NCBI GenBank assembly: GCA_016709315.1
Contig: JADJMZ010000006.1
Location: forward strand, 248,001 to 312,000
Source: Ignavibacteria bacterium
GTDB lineage: Bacteria; Bacteroidota; Ignavibacteria; Tepidaquicellales; Tepidaquicellaceae
Direction of reading: 5' to 3'
Length of the DNA stretch: 64,000 bases
Both the position numbers and the translations under genes were made by a program. This document shows positions 15,449 through 23,250 of the stretch, piece by piece; within the stretch, counting starts at the first letter, position 1, and each line of letters starts with the position of its first letter. The notes under the pieces were generated by a model, which saw only the letters and a program-made list of their open reading frames with translations, was not told the origin of the DNA and made no database searches.

Positions 15449-15605
15449 ATTACATTTTGCGGGTTCAGGAGGTTGGCGATTTTCACCACTAATGTTTATG
15501 CGTAGAACCAATGTTTGATTAACCAAAAATGTGAATGCCCATCTGAAGAGAAGTCGTGTCTGCGGAACACTGAACCGCCACTTTTTCCAAACCCGTGTTA
15601 GCGGT
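15449..15605 (-). repeat. Long-type attC-like element, copy 4
   Basis: The proximal gene-sense end is perfect: CCGCTAACACGGGTTTGG. The distal end has decayed (CCCGCAAAATGTAATC). The inner blocks TTGGCGATTTTCACCAC, AGAACCAATGTTTGATTAAC and GTCTGCGGAACACTGAACCG match the other copies. The Mrr gene stop is 15 nt away. Confidence 0.65.
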
Positions 15606-15618
15606 TCGTTTTTTATAT

Positions 15619-16500
15619 CTATTGTTCGTCAAAAAAGTCTTCGTCAATTTGTTTGATTTCATAGGTTGTCTTTATCTGAATTCCAACATTAAAGTCATGC
15701 ATAAGCGTCACTAACTTTTGTCCGTCAATACAGATTATTTTGTGATGTGCTGAACGTGCTTTTTCAATTGCTTTTTCGTCAAATTCAGATGTTGTAACAA
15801 ACACACCTTTGTTCGTGTCACCGCTCATAGCACCTATAAAATTTCTAATGTCTTTTTCTCTAACTTTTCCTTCGTTAAATCGTTTCGCTTGTATGTAGAT
15901 TTTGTCTAGCCCAAGTTTGTCTTCATTGATTATCCCGTCTATACCACCGTCATTGGATTTTGATGTTTCTATAAATTCTCCATACCCCATTTTCTTTAGT
16001 AGTCTAAGTACTACTTTTTCAAAAAAATACGGGTCAATTTTTTTTAGTTTCAGTAAAAGTTCATTTTTAACATCGCTTTCAATTCTGTTAAATCCTTCGT
16101 CTATTAAGTCTTGAGGTGATGAAATGTCAACTTTAGTCTTGTTGTCAGTTGAATTTATTTCTTTTTCTTGCTTATAAAAGTCAAACAATGAACCTTCGTT
16201 TTCTAAATCTCTTACCGTCAAAGTCGCTGAATGATTTTTCCCTTTTTCTGTTATTTGAACATGTCCTCGCTCAGGAAATGAAATATAACCACCTTTTTTG
16301 AGATATGATTTACCCCATGCAATTCTGTTGTCTATAAGCAAGTCTCCAGATTTTGTTTCCTGTTTAAGTTGTTCGTCACTTAATCCAGAATAGAATTTTG
16401 TCTTTACTTCTTCAATAAGTTCTCGTGACTTAAAAATTTTGCCGTTTTTAAGAATTTCAAGAATTGGGAGAAATGTCTCATCAAATTTTGGTATTTCCAT
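15619..16500 (-). CDS. Mrr-type restriction endonuclease (type IV-like)
   Basis: A 293-residue protein. The N-terminal half (about 1-100) is a winged-helix Mrr N domain ('ILKNGKIFKSRELIEEV', 'GYISFPERGHVQITEKG'). The C-terminal half (about 145-275) is the Mrr catalytic domain with 'SNDGGIDGII' and 'IYIQAKRF', the D...QxK form of the PD-(D/E)XK nuclease site, then 'NKGVFVTTSEFDEKA'. Family members cut modified (methylated) DNA, so this is a possible anti-phage or anti-plasmid gene. No methyltransferase lies nearby, as expected for a type IV enzyme. The ATG at 16500 gives the full N-terminal domain. Single gene in its unit, with attC-like elements on both sides. Confidence 0.9.
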   Translation of the reverse strand: MEIPKFDETFLPILEILKNGKIFKSRELIEEVKTKFYSGLSDEQLKQETKSGDLLIDNRIAWGKSYLKKGGYISFPERGHVQITEKGKNHSATLTVRDLENEGSLFDFYKQEKEINSTDNKTKVDISSPQDLIDEGFNRIESDVKNELLLKLKKIDPYFFEKVVLRLLKKMGYGEFIETSKSNDGGIDGIINEDKLGLDKIYIQAKRFNEGKVREKDIRNFIGAMSGDTNKGVFVTTSEFDEKAIEKARSAHHKIICIDGQKLVTLMHDFNVGIQIKTTYEIKQIDEDFFDEQ

Positions 16501-16530
16501 TTATGTTCTGTTGTCGTGTTTTAAAATGCC

Positions 16531-16693
16531 CTATAACGTTTTCGGGTTTGGTGAAGGTGGTGATTTTCATTGCAAATATTGATGCGGAGAGCCAAAGTTT
16601 TATTAACCACAATTGTGCCTGCCCGTCCGCAGCGAAGCGAAGTCTGGTCTGCGGAGAATTGAACCGCCACTTTTGCCAAACCTCGTTAGCGGT
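16531..16693 (-). repeat. Long-type attC-like element, copy 5 (best preserved)
   Basis: The gene-sense ends CCGCTAACGAGGTTTGGC and CACCAAACCCGAAAACGTTA pair as TAACG/CGTTA and GGTTTGG/CCAAACC, with a spacer of unequal length on the two arms. Next come GTGG/CCAC and the inner stem CCGCAG/CTGCGG. This copy is the best model for the family. Confidence 0.7.
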
Positions 16694-16718
16694 AGTGCTT
16701 CTGTCATTGTGTGAAAAT

Positions 16719-17264
16719 TTATTTGTAATTTTTTAATAGTTCTTGGTATGTCCATTCGTTGCCTCTTTCGAAAAAGTTATACGTTGTATCCCAATCAATT
16801 CCCTTTCCCCAACCTAACATAGACGACACTATTTTTGTGTGGCTGTTGTCAACTTTTATAAATTGAATAACTTCTTGAAGATTTGTGTCGCTTTCTCTTA
16901 CGCTTGTAACAAAATTATCGTTGAGAATTACTTTTAAAATAAGTATTTCATTGTCAATAAAACTTATGATTGGTAATTTAATTGAACTACTATCTGAAAG
17001 GCTTTTTGATTTGTCATAGTTTGTCAGGATATAACCACCTGATTTTAATTCTATATGTGCTTGTGGTGCAATCCATTTTTTTAGATTTTCGTCAATTGTG
17101 AAAAGTTCCCAAGCTTCTGTTACACTAATTGGGATAATAAATTCAAGTCTTAAAACCTTTTCACCTGATTGATTTTTGTACGAAGTATTTTTCATAGTCT
17201 GACTGTAGACTGAAAAACTCGCTACGGTAAAGACTGTAATTACAATCAATTTTGTTAAATTCAT
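16719..17264 (-). CDS. SRPBCC/START-like protein with signal peptide
   Basis: A 181-residue protein. Residues 1-21 ('MNLTKLIVITVFTVASFSVY') are a signal peptide ending at 'SVYSQ'. The rest follows the AHSA1/SRPBCC helix-grip fold: 'LEFIIPISVTEAWELFT', 'LKKWIAPQAHIELKSGG', and C-terminal 'TTYNFFERGNEWTYQELLK'. These proteins bind hydrophobic ligands in a deep cavity; export is unusual. The ATG at 17264 was chosen; a TTG nine nt upstream is also in frame. Only 37 nt separate it from the stop of the KOW-domain gene and no attC-like site lies between, so the two form one unit. Confidence 0.8.
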   Translation of the reverse strand: MNLTKLIVITVFTVASFSVYSQTMKNTSYKNQSGEKVLRLEFIIPISVTEAWELFTIDENLKKWIAPQAHIELKSGGYILTNYDKSKSLSDSSSIKLPIISFIDNEILILKVILNDNFVTSVRESDTNLQEVIQFIKVDNSHTKIVSSMLGWGKGIDWDTTYNFFERGNEWTYQELLKNYK

Positions 17265-17301
17265 AAAGCTCAATTGGTTTTTGTTTTAAATATTAATAAA
17301 A

Positions 17302-17502
17302 TTATTTTATTGTTTTTTGAACATAGACATTCTTGCCAAGTGTTTTAAAACGCACACCATTTTTTTGTTCAACAGTTATTGTAATGTGTCCTGTTTTACT
17401 TTTGTTAATATCCCTAACAATCCCGAATTTACCGGAATGTACTCCTCCAATAACTAAACATTGGTCTCCGTCAATTAATAATTTTGGTGGTTGTAGTGTC
17501 AT
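17302..17502 (-). CDS. Small KOW-motif protein
   Basis: A 66-residue protein starting MTLQPPKLLIDGDQCLVIGG. 'GDQCLVIGGVHSGKFGIVRD' is a textbook KOW motif (G-D-x-V-x-V-x-x-G-x-x-x-G-x-x-G-x-V), as in ribosomal L24 and NusG, followed by a beta strand-rich half ('GHITITVEQKNGVRFKTL'). It probably binds RNA or ribosomes. The frame open to 17583 includes the array boundary and is not used. It is the first gene of the array by gene order and shares its unit with the SRPBCC gene. Confidence 0.7.
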   Translation of the reverse strand: MTLQPPKLLIDGDQCLVIGGVHSGKFGIVRDINKSKTGHITITVEQKNGVRFKTLGKNVYVQKTIK

Positions 17503-17547
17503 ACTTTTTATGTTTAAATTACTATTTTCATTTATAGGCTGTCGTTT

Positions 17548-17568
17548 TGCATTACCGCTAACGATTAA
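17548..17568 (-). repeat. Array boundary: last attC-like end
   Basis: The gene-sense CGTTAGCGGTAATGCAAAAC lies 45 nt before the KOW gene. It has the GTTA core of the distal ends but no partner further right, so it may be the junction with the chromosome or a lost attI-like site. Confidence 0.35.
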
Positions 17569-17583
17569 ATATATGCAATTCAC

Positions 17584-17985
17584 TTAAGATTTATACGTAA
17601 TTCCAGCACTTAGCCGGAGTAATTGCAAATTTATGATTTGCGCATATTTATATAATCTTGTCAACCGGTGATTGCCTTTTTTGCTGATATATTCGTTGCT
17701 TTGTTGTTTGTAAATCATAGTTCTTCGTAAACTTTTATGCCTAAGCAGTTACTTTATTGACAGATTCCAATAATAAATTAACCCTCTCTCCACGGCTCCG
17801 CCAATAAACTCACATTCTATGAAGTTTAAAGATTTGTATATGATTTATTCTTTCAAAAAATTACCGGATCACTACTGATGCCATGAAATTAATTTGCTTA
17901 TCATTGCTGATCTCAGTTCTGAAATGTTTCCCGGGTTAATTGTACAGATAAATTCTTTCCTTAAAAATATTTTTATTAACAAAGT
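17584..17985. other. About 400-bp region at the right edge of the array, no gene supported
   Basis: AT-rich. On the minus strand a 45-codon frame starting MIYKQQSNEYISKKGNHRLT runs through about 17720-17586, but it is unrecognised. No integrase, tRNA or transposase remnant was found, although this is where an integrase gene would be expected. Confidence 0.3.
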
Positions 17986-18104
17986 TGACTGCTTTGATCT
18001 TTGAAGATTTCTTTCTGCCACGAATTACACGAATGCACACTTAATTGTATAAATTAAATTTTAAAATTCGTGTCAATTAGTGAAATTAGTGGCAATGTTT
18101 TTTA
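17986..18104 (+). repeat. Dispersed ~118-bp repeat, copy A (truncates DUF1569 gene)
   Basis: GACTGCTTTGATCTTTGAAG is followed by an imperfect palindrome, GCCACGAATTACACGAAT ... AATTAGTGAAATTAGTGGC. Copy B lies at 18560-18680. The right end of this copy supplies the last codons of the DUF1569 gene. Confidence 0.7.
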
Positions 18105-18433
18105 TTCAATCCTGAAGCGTTCTGTTTATGCTTTTCCTTTTCAAAATCCTTTGTGCCGGTGATAATGAACTGCGGGGCGGTCCGGCTGCTGTGAGGAAAC
18201 GGTGTTTCGCCTGTTACTTTGTTTTTGATCATTGTCTTTAATATGAATTTCATAAAAGCATTAGGCTTAGGATGAATGTCTTCATATATCATCTCATAAG
18301 ATACGTTGCAGTGGGCGAACATCTGCTCCGCGCTCATCTTTCCCCAGAGAGGCTGTGAGTCCGGAGTTAGTTTACTGATCCTTTGTATGATCTCTTCTGT
18401 AACTGGTTTTGTGAATATGTTGGGAAATGGCAT
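18086..18433 (-). CDS. DUF1569 protein (DinB-like), C-terminally truncated
   Basis: A 115-residue protein. 'PNIFTKPVTEEIIQRISKLT', 'PLWGKMSAEQMFAHCNVSYE' and 'HPKPNAFMKFILKTMIKNK' are the standard opening of DUF1569 proteins, four-helix DinB/YfiT-like proteins with a likely metal site (H in 'AHCNVSYE'). Normal members have about 150 residues and another histidine-bearing helix near the end. Here homology stops at 'KDFEKEK' and the tail 'HKQNASGLNKKHCH' runs into the dispersed repeat at 17986-18104. The gene has apparently been cut by that repeat and is probably inactive or altered. The ATG at 18433 is clear. Confidence 0.7.
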   Translation of the reverse strand: MPFPNIFTKPVTEEIIQRISKLTPDSQPLWGKMSAEQMFAHCNVSYEMIYEDIHPKPNAFMKFILKTMIKNKVTGETPFPHSSRTAPQFIITGTKDFEKEKHKQNASGLNKKHCH

Positions 18434-18559
18434 AATGGTTTGTTTGAATAAATTAAAATAGTTTTGTCAATTTAATTTATGCTTCAAATATATTCAATGT
18501 TATTTATTTGAATACGATATGAAACATGTTCATCATTGAAAATTTTAATCTTATACCTT

Positions 18560-18710
18560 TGACTGCTTTGAACTTTGAAGATTTCTTTCCGCCACGAATT
18601 TCACGAATTCGCACTAATTTTTTTAAAAATATATTTTCAAATTCGTGTTAATTAGTGAAATTAGTGGCAATGTTTTTCCCGCCACGAATTCACACTAATT
18701 CGTACTACAA
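18560..18710 (+). repeat. Dispersed ~118-bp repeat, copy B plus partial copy C
   Basis: GACTGCTTTGAACTTTGAAG and the palindrome arms GCCACGAATTTCACGAATTC / AATTAGTGAAATTAGTGGC repeat copy A nearly base for base. A third, partial unit (GCCACGAATTCACACTAATT) follows at about 18681. It fills the 388-nt gap between the DUF1569 and TerC genes, where no gene is seen. Confidence 0.7.
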
Positions 18711-18821
18711 AATATGAATGGATCCCCGACAAAAGATTTCGGGGATAACAAAGTGTAAAAAGTTTATATCAAAAGTTTTAAATAATTAATTAAAATACAT
18801 CTCTGCTTGAGAAGAGGTTGT

Positions 18822-19745
18822 TCATTTCTCTCCTTTTTTAAGTGGCTTTGCAAGGGAATATACAATCGAAGCGACAAGTATAAGAGCTATTATACTTAAT
18901 GAAAATACTATCGGAATTTTGTATAGATCAATTATCAGCATTTTAAATCCGATGAATATCAGAATGAGAGAAAGTCCTATCTTGAGGTAATGGAATTTAT
19001 GCATTATGCTCGCAATTGCAAAATACAGTGTCCTTAATCCGAGTATTGCAAAGATATTTGAAGTGTAGATGATGAAAGGGTCAGTTGTTACTGCGAATAT
19101 TGCCGGTATTGAATCAAACGCAAAGACAAGATCTGCGAATTCAACTGCCACAAGCACGACCAGCAGGGGAGTGGCGAATTTCTTTTTATTGATCGTCACT
19201 ATGAACTTTCCGTCATGATATTCGTGCGTGACCGGAAAAAGTTTTTTGAATGTCCGGATTATAATATTATTCTCCGGCTCTATTTCTTTGTCAGTCTGAA
19301 ATGCCATCTTGAATCCTGTGAACAGCAGAAATCCGCCGAATATATAAATTATCCAACCGAACTTTGCTACCATCAGCGAACCGATACCGATGAGTATTGC
19401 GCGGAGTATCAGAGCCCCGAGCACTCCCCAGAATAAAACTTTATGCTGATATAATGCCGGAACTTTGAAATATGAGAACAGAAGAACAAATACAAAAATG
19501 TTATCAACGCTTAATGATCTTTCAAGCAGGTAACCTGTGAAAAATTCAAGAGCTTTCTGCTCGCCCATATCATAGTAAATAAAAAGATTGAATATCAGAG
19601 CAAGTATCACCCAGACGGCGCTCCATATCAGAGCTTCCTTTACTTTTATTTTGTGCGGATTTCTCTGAAATACTCCAAGATCCAGGGCAAGCATCAGTAT
19701 TATGAAGACATTAAACCCAATCCATAATATTAATTCGTGTGACAA
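18822..19745 (-). CDS. TerC/Alx family membrane transporter
   Basis: A 307-residue protein with about nine membrane segments. Diagnostic sequences: 'LSVDNIFVFVLLFSYF' and 'EFADLVFAFDSIPAIFAVTT', whose acidic residues within membrane helices are conserved in TerC/Alx. Alx of E. coli exports manganese, and related TerC proteins are linked to tellurium resistance or to metallating exoenzymes, so metal export is the likely role. The start is a TTG at 19745 (reads MSHELILWIGFN); no ATG fits. No manganese riboswitch was seen upstream. It stands alone between repeat-rich gaps. Confidence 0.9.
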   Translation of the reverse strand: MSHELILWIGFNVFIILMLALDLGVFQRNPHKIKVKEALIWSAVWVILALIFNLFIYYDMGEQKALEFFTGYLLERSLSVDNIFVFVLLFSYFKVPALYQHKVLFWGVLGALILRAILIGIGSLMVAKFGWIIYIFGGFLLFTGFKMAFQTDKEIEPENNIIIRTFKKLFPVTHEYHDGKFIVTINKKKFATPLLVVLVAVEFADLVFAFDSIPAIFAVTTDPFIIYTSNIFAILGLRTLYFAIASIMHKFHYLKIGLSLILIFIGFKMLIIDLYKIPIVFSLSIIALILVASIVYSLAKPLKKGEK

Positions 19746-19904
19746 TTATTTATATTAATTTTGTTTACAATCCTGCAAAATAAATTTTTATAAATTCAAA
19801 TTAAAAGAACTTATTAATGCTTAGTTAATTATTTTTTTTATTCTGTAAAACGTATTTATTATTAATTCCGGTTAATTTGACCCATCACAAACAGTCAAAT
19901 TGCT

Positions 19905-20000
19905 AGAGTGTCTCAAAACTATTAAACATTTTTTAACACAGGGACACAAAGTCACAGAGAGATTTATTTTCAAATTATAATTGCTCTGTGTCTCTGCCTG
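19905..20000 (+). repeat. Dispersed CACAGAG hairpin element, copy 1
   Basis: AGAGTGTCTCAAAAC, then TTAACACAGGGACACAAAGT, CACAGAGAG and TTGCTCTGTGTCTCTG. The arms pair. Copies at 32535-32634 (inverted) and 39452-39550. Confidence 0.6.
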
Positions 20001-20014
20001 CCTCGCTGAAGGCT

Positions 20015-20050
20015 GTGGATTCCCGCCAGGAGCACGCGGGAATGACAATC
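20015..20050. repeat. Dispersed GC-rich hairpin (GATTCCCGC...GCGGGAATGAC)
   Basis: GGATTCCCGCC and GCGGGAATGACAATCC are inverted around an 8-10 nt loop. A longer relative lies at 28083-28155. The 487-nt gap 19746-20232 holds only these two repeats and no gene. Confidence 0.5.
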
Positions 20051-20232
20051 CGAGGGGTGTTAGTTTTTCAGAAGCATCTATGTTATTAATAAATATGAAG
20101 TGAGATAAATATATGAAGATTTTAATAAAACTTTCGAAACTAAAAAATGGATTGAAAATATAATTAGTGGGAATTAGTATAATTCTTGGCGGGAAACAAA
20201 CTTAAAAGATCAAAACAGCAAACTTATATATA

Positions 20233-20655
20233 CTATTTCAAACCACGGATTGCTTTAATTGTAAATAAAGCCCAGCCGTTGTGCGCAACTTCTTTCTTTG
20301 CCGGGAGTTCGCTGAGATCAAACCAGTCAAGCTCTGAAATTTCATCAGACTTTACAATGTCGAGATAATTATTTATTTCAGCTTTGTAATGAAAAACCAG
20401 ATGCCAGGAAGAATCCTTTCCTTTAAATGATTCAATATGATCAAGCGCAGGATTTATATTTGAAAGATTCAATTGCTCAAGAAGTACTCTGTCAGCAGCT
20501 TCATCCGGATGTTCAAATTCCCTCAGCAGATCATCCGGAAGGAACCATCCCGCCTGATGATCGTACTTGTTTTCATCTTTGTATTTTAAAAGCAAAACTT
20601 CATTGCCTGTAAAAAGCGCAACATCTGCTATAAGTTTATATTTTATTTCCGGCAT
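20233..20655 (-). CDS. Nudix-fold protein with degenerate Nudix box
   Basis: A 140-residue protein. 'KLIADVALFTGNEVLLLKYK' and 'AGWFLPDDLL' fit the first strands of the Nudix fold, and 'HLVFHYKAEI' and 'EISELDWFDLSELP' fit its second half. The Nudix box should read G-x5-E-x7-R-E-U-x-E-E-x-G-U; here the corresponding part is 'HPDEAADRVLLEQLNL', which keeps the R and one E of the metal-binding helix but has lost REU and the second E of EE. It may bind rather than cleave nucleoside diphosphate derivatives. The ATG at 20655 is natural. It is close to the esterase gene but transcribed after it; no operon is implied. Confidence 0.75.
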   Translation of the reverse strand: MPEIKYKLIADVALFTGNEVLLLKYKDENKYDHQAGWFLPDDLLREFEHPDEAADRVLLEQLNLSNINPALDHIESFKGKDSSWHLVFHYKAEINNYLDIVKSDEISELDWFDLSELPAKKEVAHNGWALFTIKAIRGLK

Positions 20656-20694
20656 AGGTTTATTAAAATAAAGAATAATTTTTTTAATTTTACA

Positions 20695-22773
20695 TCACGG
20701 TGTAATTTTAGAGATGTATATATAAGAATTTCTTTCTGCAATGATAACATCATCGGCGTCCACAATCCTGTCTCCGTTCAGATCAGCGGATGAATATCCT
20801 TCATAAAGTTCATAAGCGAAATTGGAAACTATAGCGTTATCCATGCAGTCAACTATTCCGTCCTGATTTATATCCGAGCTGTAAATGCAGTACTTGCTGC
20901 CCTTCAGTATCATATTATTTCCGTATGCCTGTGAAGCTGATGTAGTAAAATTGAAATTTGTAACAGCTCCGTTTGTGATAGTCACTCCCGGATTCCTGCT
21001 CCAGGTTTCGATAAGGCTTTTTCCTGTAAGCGCAAGAAAATAAGTACCCGAAGGCGCATTGCCGAAAGTAAATTTCCCCGAAAGAGTATTGGAGTCTATG
21101 ACTGCAGCTGAAGAATCTCTCTTAAGATACGGATAGTAATTGTTTCTTAAATATATTTTAACTGTATCTTTTCCGTAGTGTTTGTTAGTGACAGTATTAA
21201 GATATCCTTCGATTGCCATTGTAACATTTACTGTTGATGGAGAATAAGCGCTGACTGGAAAGTTATGAAAAGACAAAGCTCCTATCTTTTTTGGATTTCT
21301 TAAAAAGGGACCTTCATATACCAACGAATCAACATGAGTCCAAACAGTCGGCAGATAAGTAATTTTTGTTGCATTACTTGAAGAGTAAAGTCTGAGTTTC
21401 AGAGTGTCGCCTGAAACCGATCCCGAACTGACAACTCCCGTTGCTCCGTCAAGATAAAAATAGTCTTTCATGCTTTGCCCCAGTGTATCTGCAGGCCAGT
21501 AACTGATCTTGGAATTATTAAAAAGCAGAAAAATTTCATTTTTCTGCGCATTGGAAAACCATGCAGCTTTAATATCCGGAGGCAGTATATCTGTTGTATC
21601 AGATGAATTATAAAGATCTTTTTCTACAAGATTTAAAACATAATCCGTTAAATTTATGTATCCGTTATAACTGTAATGACAGCCGTCGTAATTCGGGAAA
21701 CCTGCAGTTGACATAAGTCTGATATCAGGATAAGCCTTCGGGAGACATCTCTGTACTTCCCTGAGCTGACTTGCATAAGGTTCAGAGCAGCACGGGCGTG
21801 TCTGAAATAAAAATATTTTTTTAAAACCGGGATAATTTTCTTTCCACGAATAATACAGATCGGAAAAATTATTGTAATAATTCATCCAGCTTAAACCGCC
21901 ATCTGACTCTCCCTGATACCAGAATACAGCTTTTATATTTCCCGCAAGCCCTGACTTGTTTACTCTGTAAAGAAGTTTGCCGTAAATGGAATTAAGATCT
22001 GTCTGATCGACGTCATTCCTTAAATGCATTTCAATTGTGGTGCTCGCCCTGCCGCCGTTAATAATGCATGTGGGAATTCCGTAAGTTTCTTTAATAAGCC
22101 TCTGAAGCTGAAGTCCCCATACACCTACATTGTTAGGACCCGACCAGTAATAAACAGAACCGTCCGCTTTCGAATAACCCCAGTTCGTATCAGCAGGATT
22201 ATAAGCAGTCGAATTGTAATTACTTGTCTGAACGCCGAATGATCTGCAGAATTCGTTTTTATATGTTGCCTGAACATCAGTCGGATGTGAATTAGACTGA
22301 CCGCATATAATGAATGCATCACCGCATACAACACTGTCAGCAGTATAGATATGAGAATTTGAACTGCCTGATTTCAGATATAATTTGAATTTGTATTCTG
22401 ATAGTTCGGAATGAATTTTCTGGGAAAATGTAAATGACGATACGCCCCCGGAATAATTGAGCTTAACAGACTTTCTTTTATGGTAAACATTATTCCTGTA
22501 AACTTCTGCAAATACCGAATCATAACCCGAAGTATATAATTTACCGGAGAAAGTAACTGATGCAGAATCCTGATTATCTCTTGCGAAGAACTGAAGAGTT
22601 CTCGGAAGCTGATAATAAGTAATTACTGCTGTGATACCTGATGTTTCATTTATATTGCTGATACCGGAAGAATTCACGGATTGGTTACTGAAGCATAATC
22701 CAACTTCAGAATTAATATTTGTAATAAATATTAATAATGCGATTAGCTGTAAAAAATATTTTTTTGGGATCAT
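20695..22773 (-). CDS. Secreted SASA-type carbohydrate esterase with C-terminal dockerin
   Basis: A 692-residue secreted protein. Signal peptide at residues 1-22. Residues about 145-400 form an SGNH-like sialate O-acetylesterase/acetylxylan esterase domain (SASA): nucleophile block 'FIICGQSNS', 'INGGRAST', 'AVFWYQGESDGG' and the terminal D-x-x-H in 'YDGCHYSYNGY'. Beta-sandwich segments follow. The last 65 residues carry two dockerin-like calcium loops, 'SSDINQDGIVDCMDNA' and 'SADLNGDRIVDADDVI'. It probably deacetylates polysaccharides outside the cell. It has no T9SS sorting domain although other secreted proteins here do; the dockerin may take part in anchoring. The ATG at 22773 is clear. 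Confidence 0.85.
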   Translation of the reverse strand: MIPKKYFLQLIALLIFITNINSEVGLCFSNQSVNSSGISNINETSGITAVITYYQLPRTLQFFARDNQDSASVTFSGKLYTSGYDSVFAEVYRNNVYHKRKSVKLNYSGGVSSFTFSQKIHSELSEYKFKLYLKSGSSNSHIYTADSVVCGDAFIICGQSNSHPTDVQATYKNEFCRSFGVQTSNYNSTAYNPADTNWGYSKADGSVYYWSGPNNVGVWGLQLQRLIKETYGIPTCIINGGRASTTIEMHLRNDVDQTDLNSIYGKLLYRVNKSGLAGNIKAVFWYQGESDGGLSWMNYYNNFSDLYYSWKENYPGFKKIFLFQTRPCCSEPYASQLREVQRCLPKAYPDIRLMSTAGFPNYDGCHYSYNGYINLTDYVLNLVEKDLYNSSDTTDILPPDIKAAWFSNAQKNEIFLLFNNSKISYWPADTLGQSMKDYFYLDGATGVVSSGSVSGDTLKLRLYSSSNATKITYLPTVWTHVDSLVYEGPFLRNPKKIGALSFHNFPVSAYSPSTVNVTMAIEGYLNTVTNKHYGKDTVKIYLRNNYYPYLKRDSSAAVIDSNTLSGKFTFGNAPSGTYFLALTGKSLIETWSRNPGVTITNGAVTNFNFTTSASQAYGNNMILKGSKYCIYSSDINQDGIVDCMDNAIVSNFAYELYEGYSSADLNGDRIVDADDVIIAERNSYIYISKITP

Positions 22774-23159
22774 TCGAATCTATTTATCTACCTTTTTTTT
22801 TCTTTTTTGGGGAAAGAAAAAACCAGTAAAATTAATAAAGATTAAGGAATAGGATACAAGGATTTTAATGATATTAATTACCGGGTGGTAAATAATTACC
22901 CCTTTCAAAATTGATTAACGAAAAATTTTATTGTTTATTAAAATATACAATATAAATTAGAATAAAAACCTATTTTATGTTTTTATTAATTTTACAAGTA
23001 AAAGAAAATTAAATATTGCAGAAGTATAACGCCAGAATAGTATGATTACAGGAAGAAATTAAACTTTATCATCTCAGTAATGGAAAGTTATCTGAAAATT
23101 TGAAGAAGGAAAATAATTTTTTTTTTGTATACGAAAATACAGAAAATATTAAAATAACC
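22774..23159. other. Intergenic region without recognisable gene
   Basis: Very AT-rich gap between the esterase start and the terminator of the fasciclin gene. A purine/pyrimidine-skewed stretch (22783-22825) includes T9 and poly-purine runs. No ORF, RNA gene or repeat of other regions was seen. Confidence 0.3.
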
Positions 23160-23200
23160 GTTCCCGGTCCTTTCGCGCACAAGCAGAATTGACCGGGAAC
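23160..23200 (-). terminator. Intrinsic terminator of the fasciclin gene
   Basis: Perfect 10-bp stem GTTCCCGGTC (23160-23169) / GACCGGGAAC (23191-23200), followed on the minus strand by GGTTATTTTAATATTTT. It lies 51 nt after the stop codon. Confidence 0.7.
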
Positions 23201-23250
23201 TGATAACTCAAAAAGTTTTGCGGAGATTTATAAATGGTATTTAATCCTGA

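Noticed and set aside
865..17570. The repeat-flanked region as a prophage or conjugative element
   Set aside because: No structural, replication, lysis or transfer genes; genes are unrelated single units on one strand.
17584..17985. A hidden integrase or attI at the right end of the array
   Set aside because: No frame in the region resembles a tyrosine recombinase; only an unrecognised 45-codon frame is open.
18822..19900. A manganese (yybP-ykoY) riboswitch before the TerC gene
   Set aside because: No conserved aptamer blocks are visible upstream of the TTG start.
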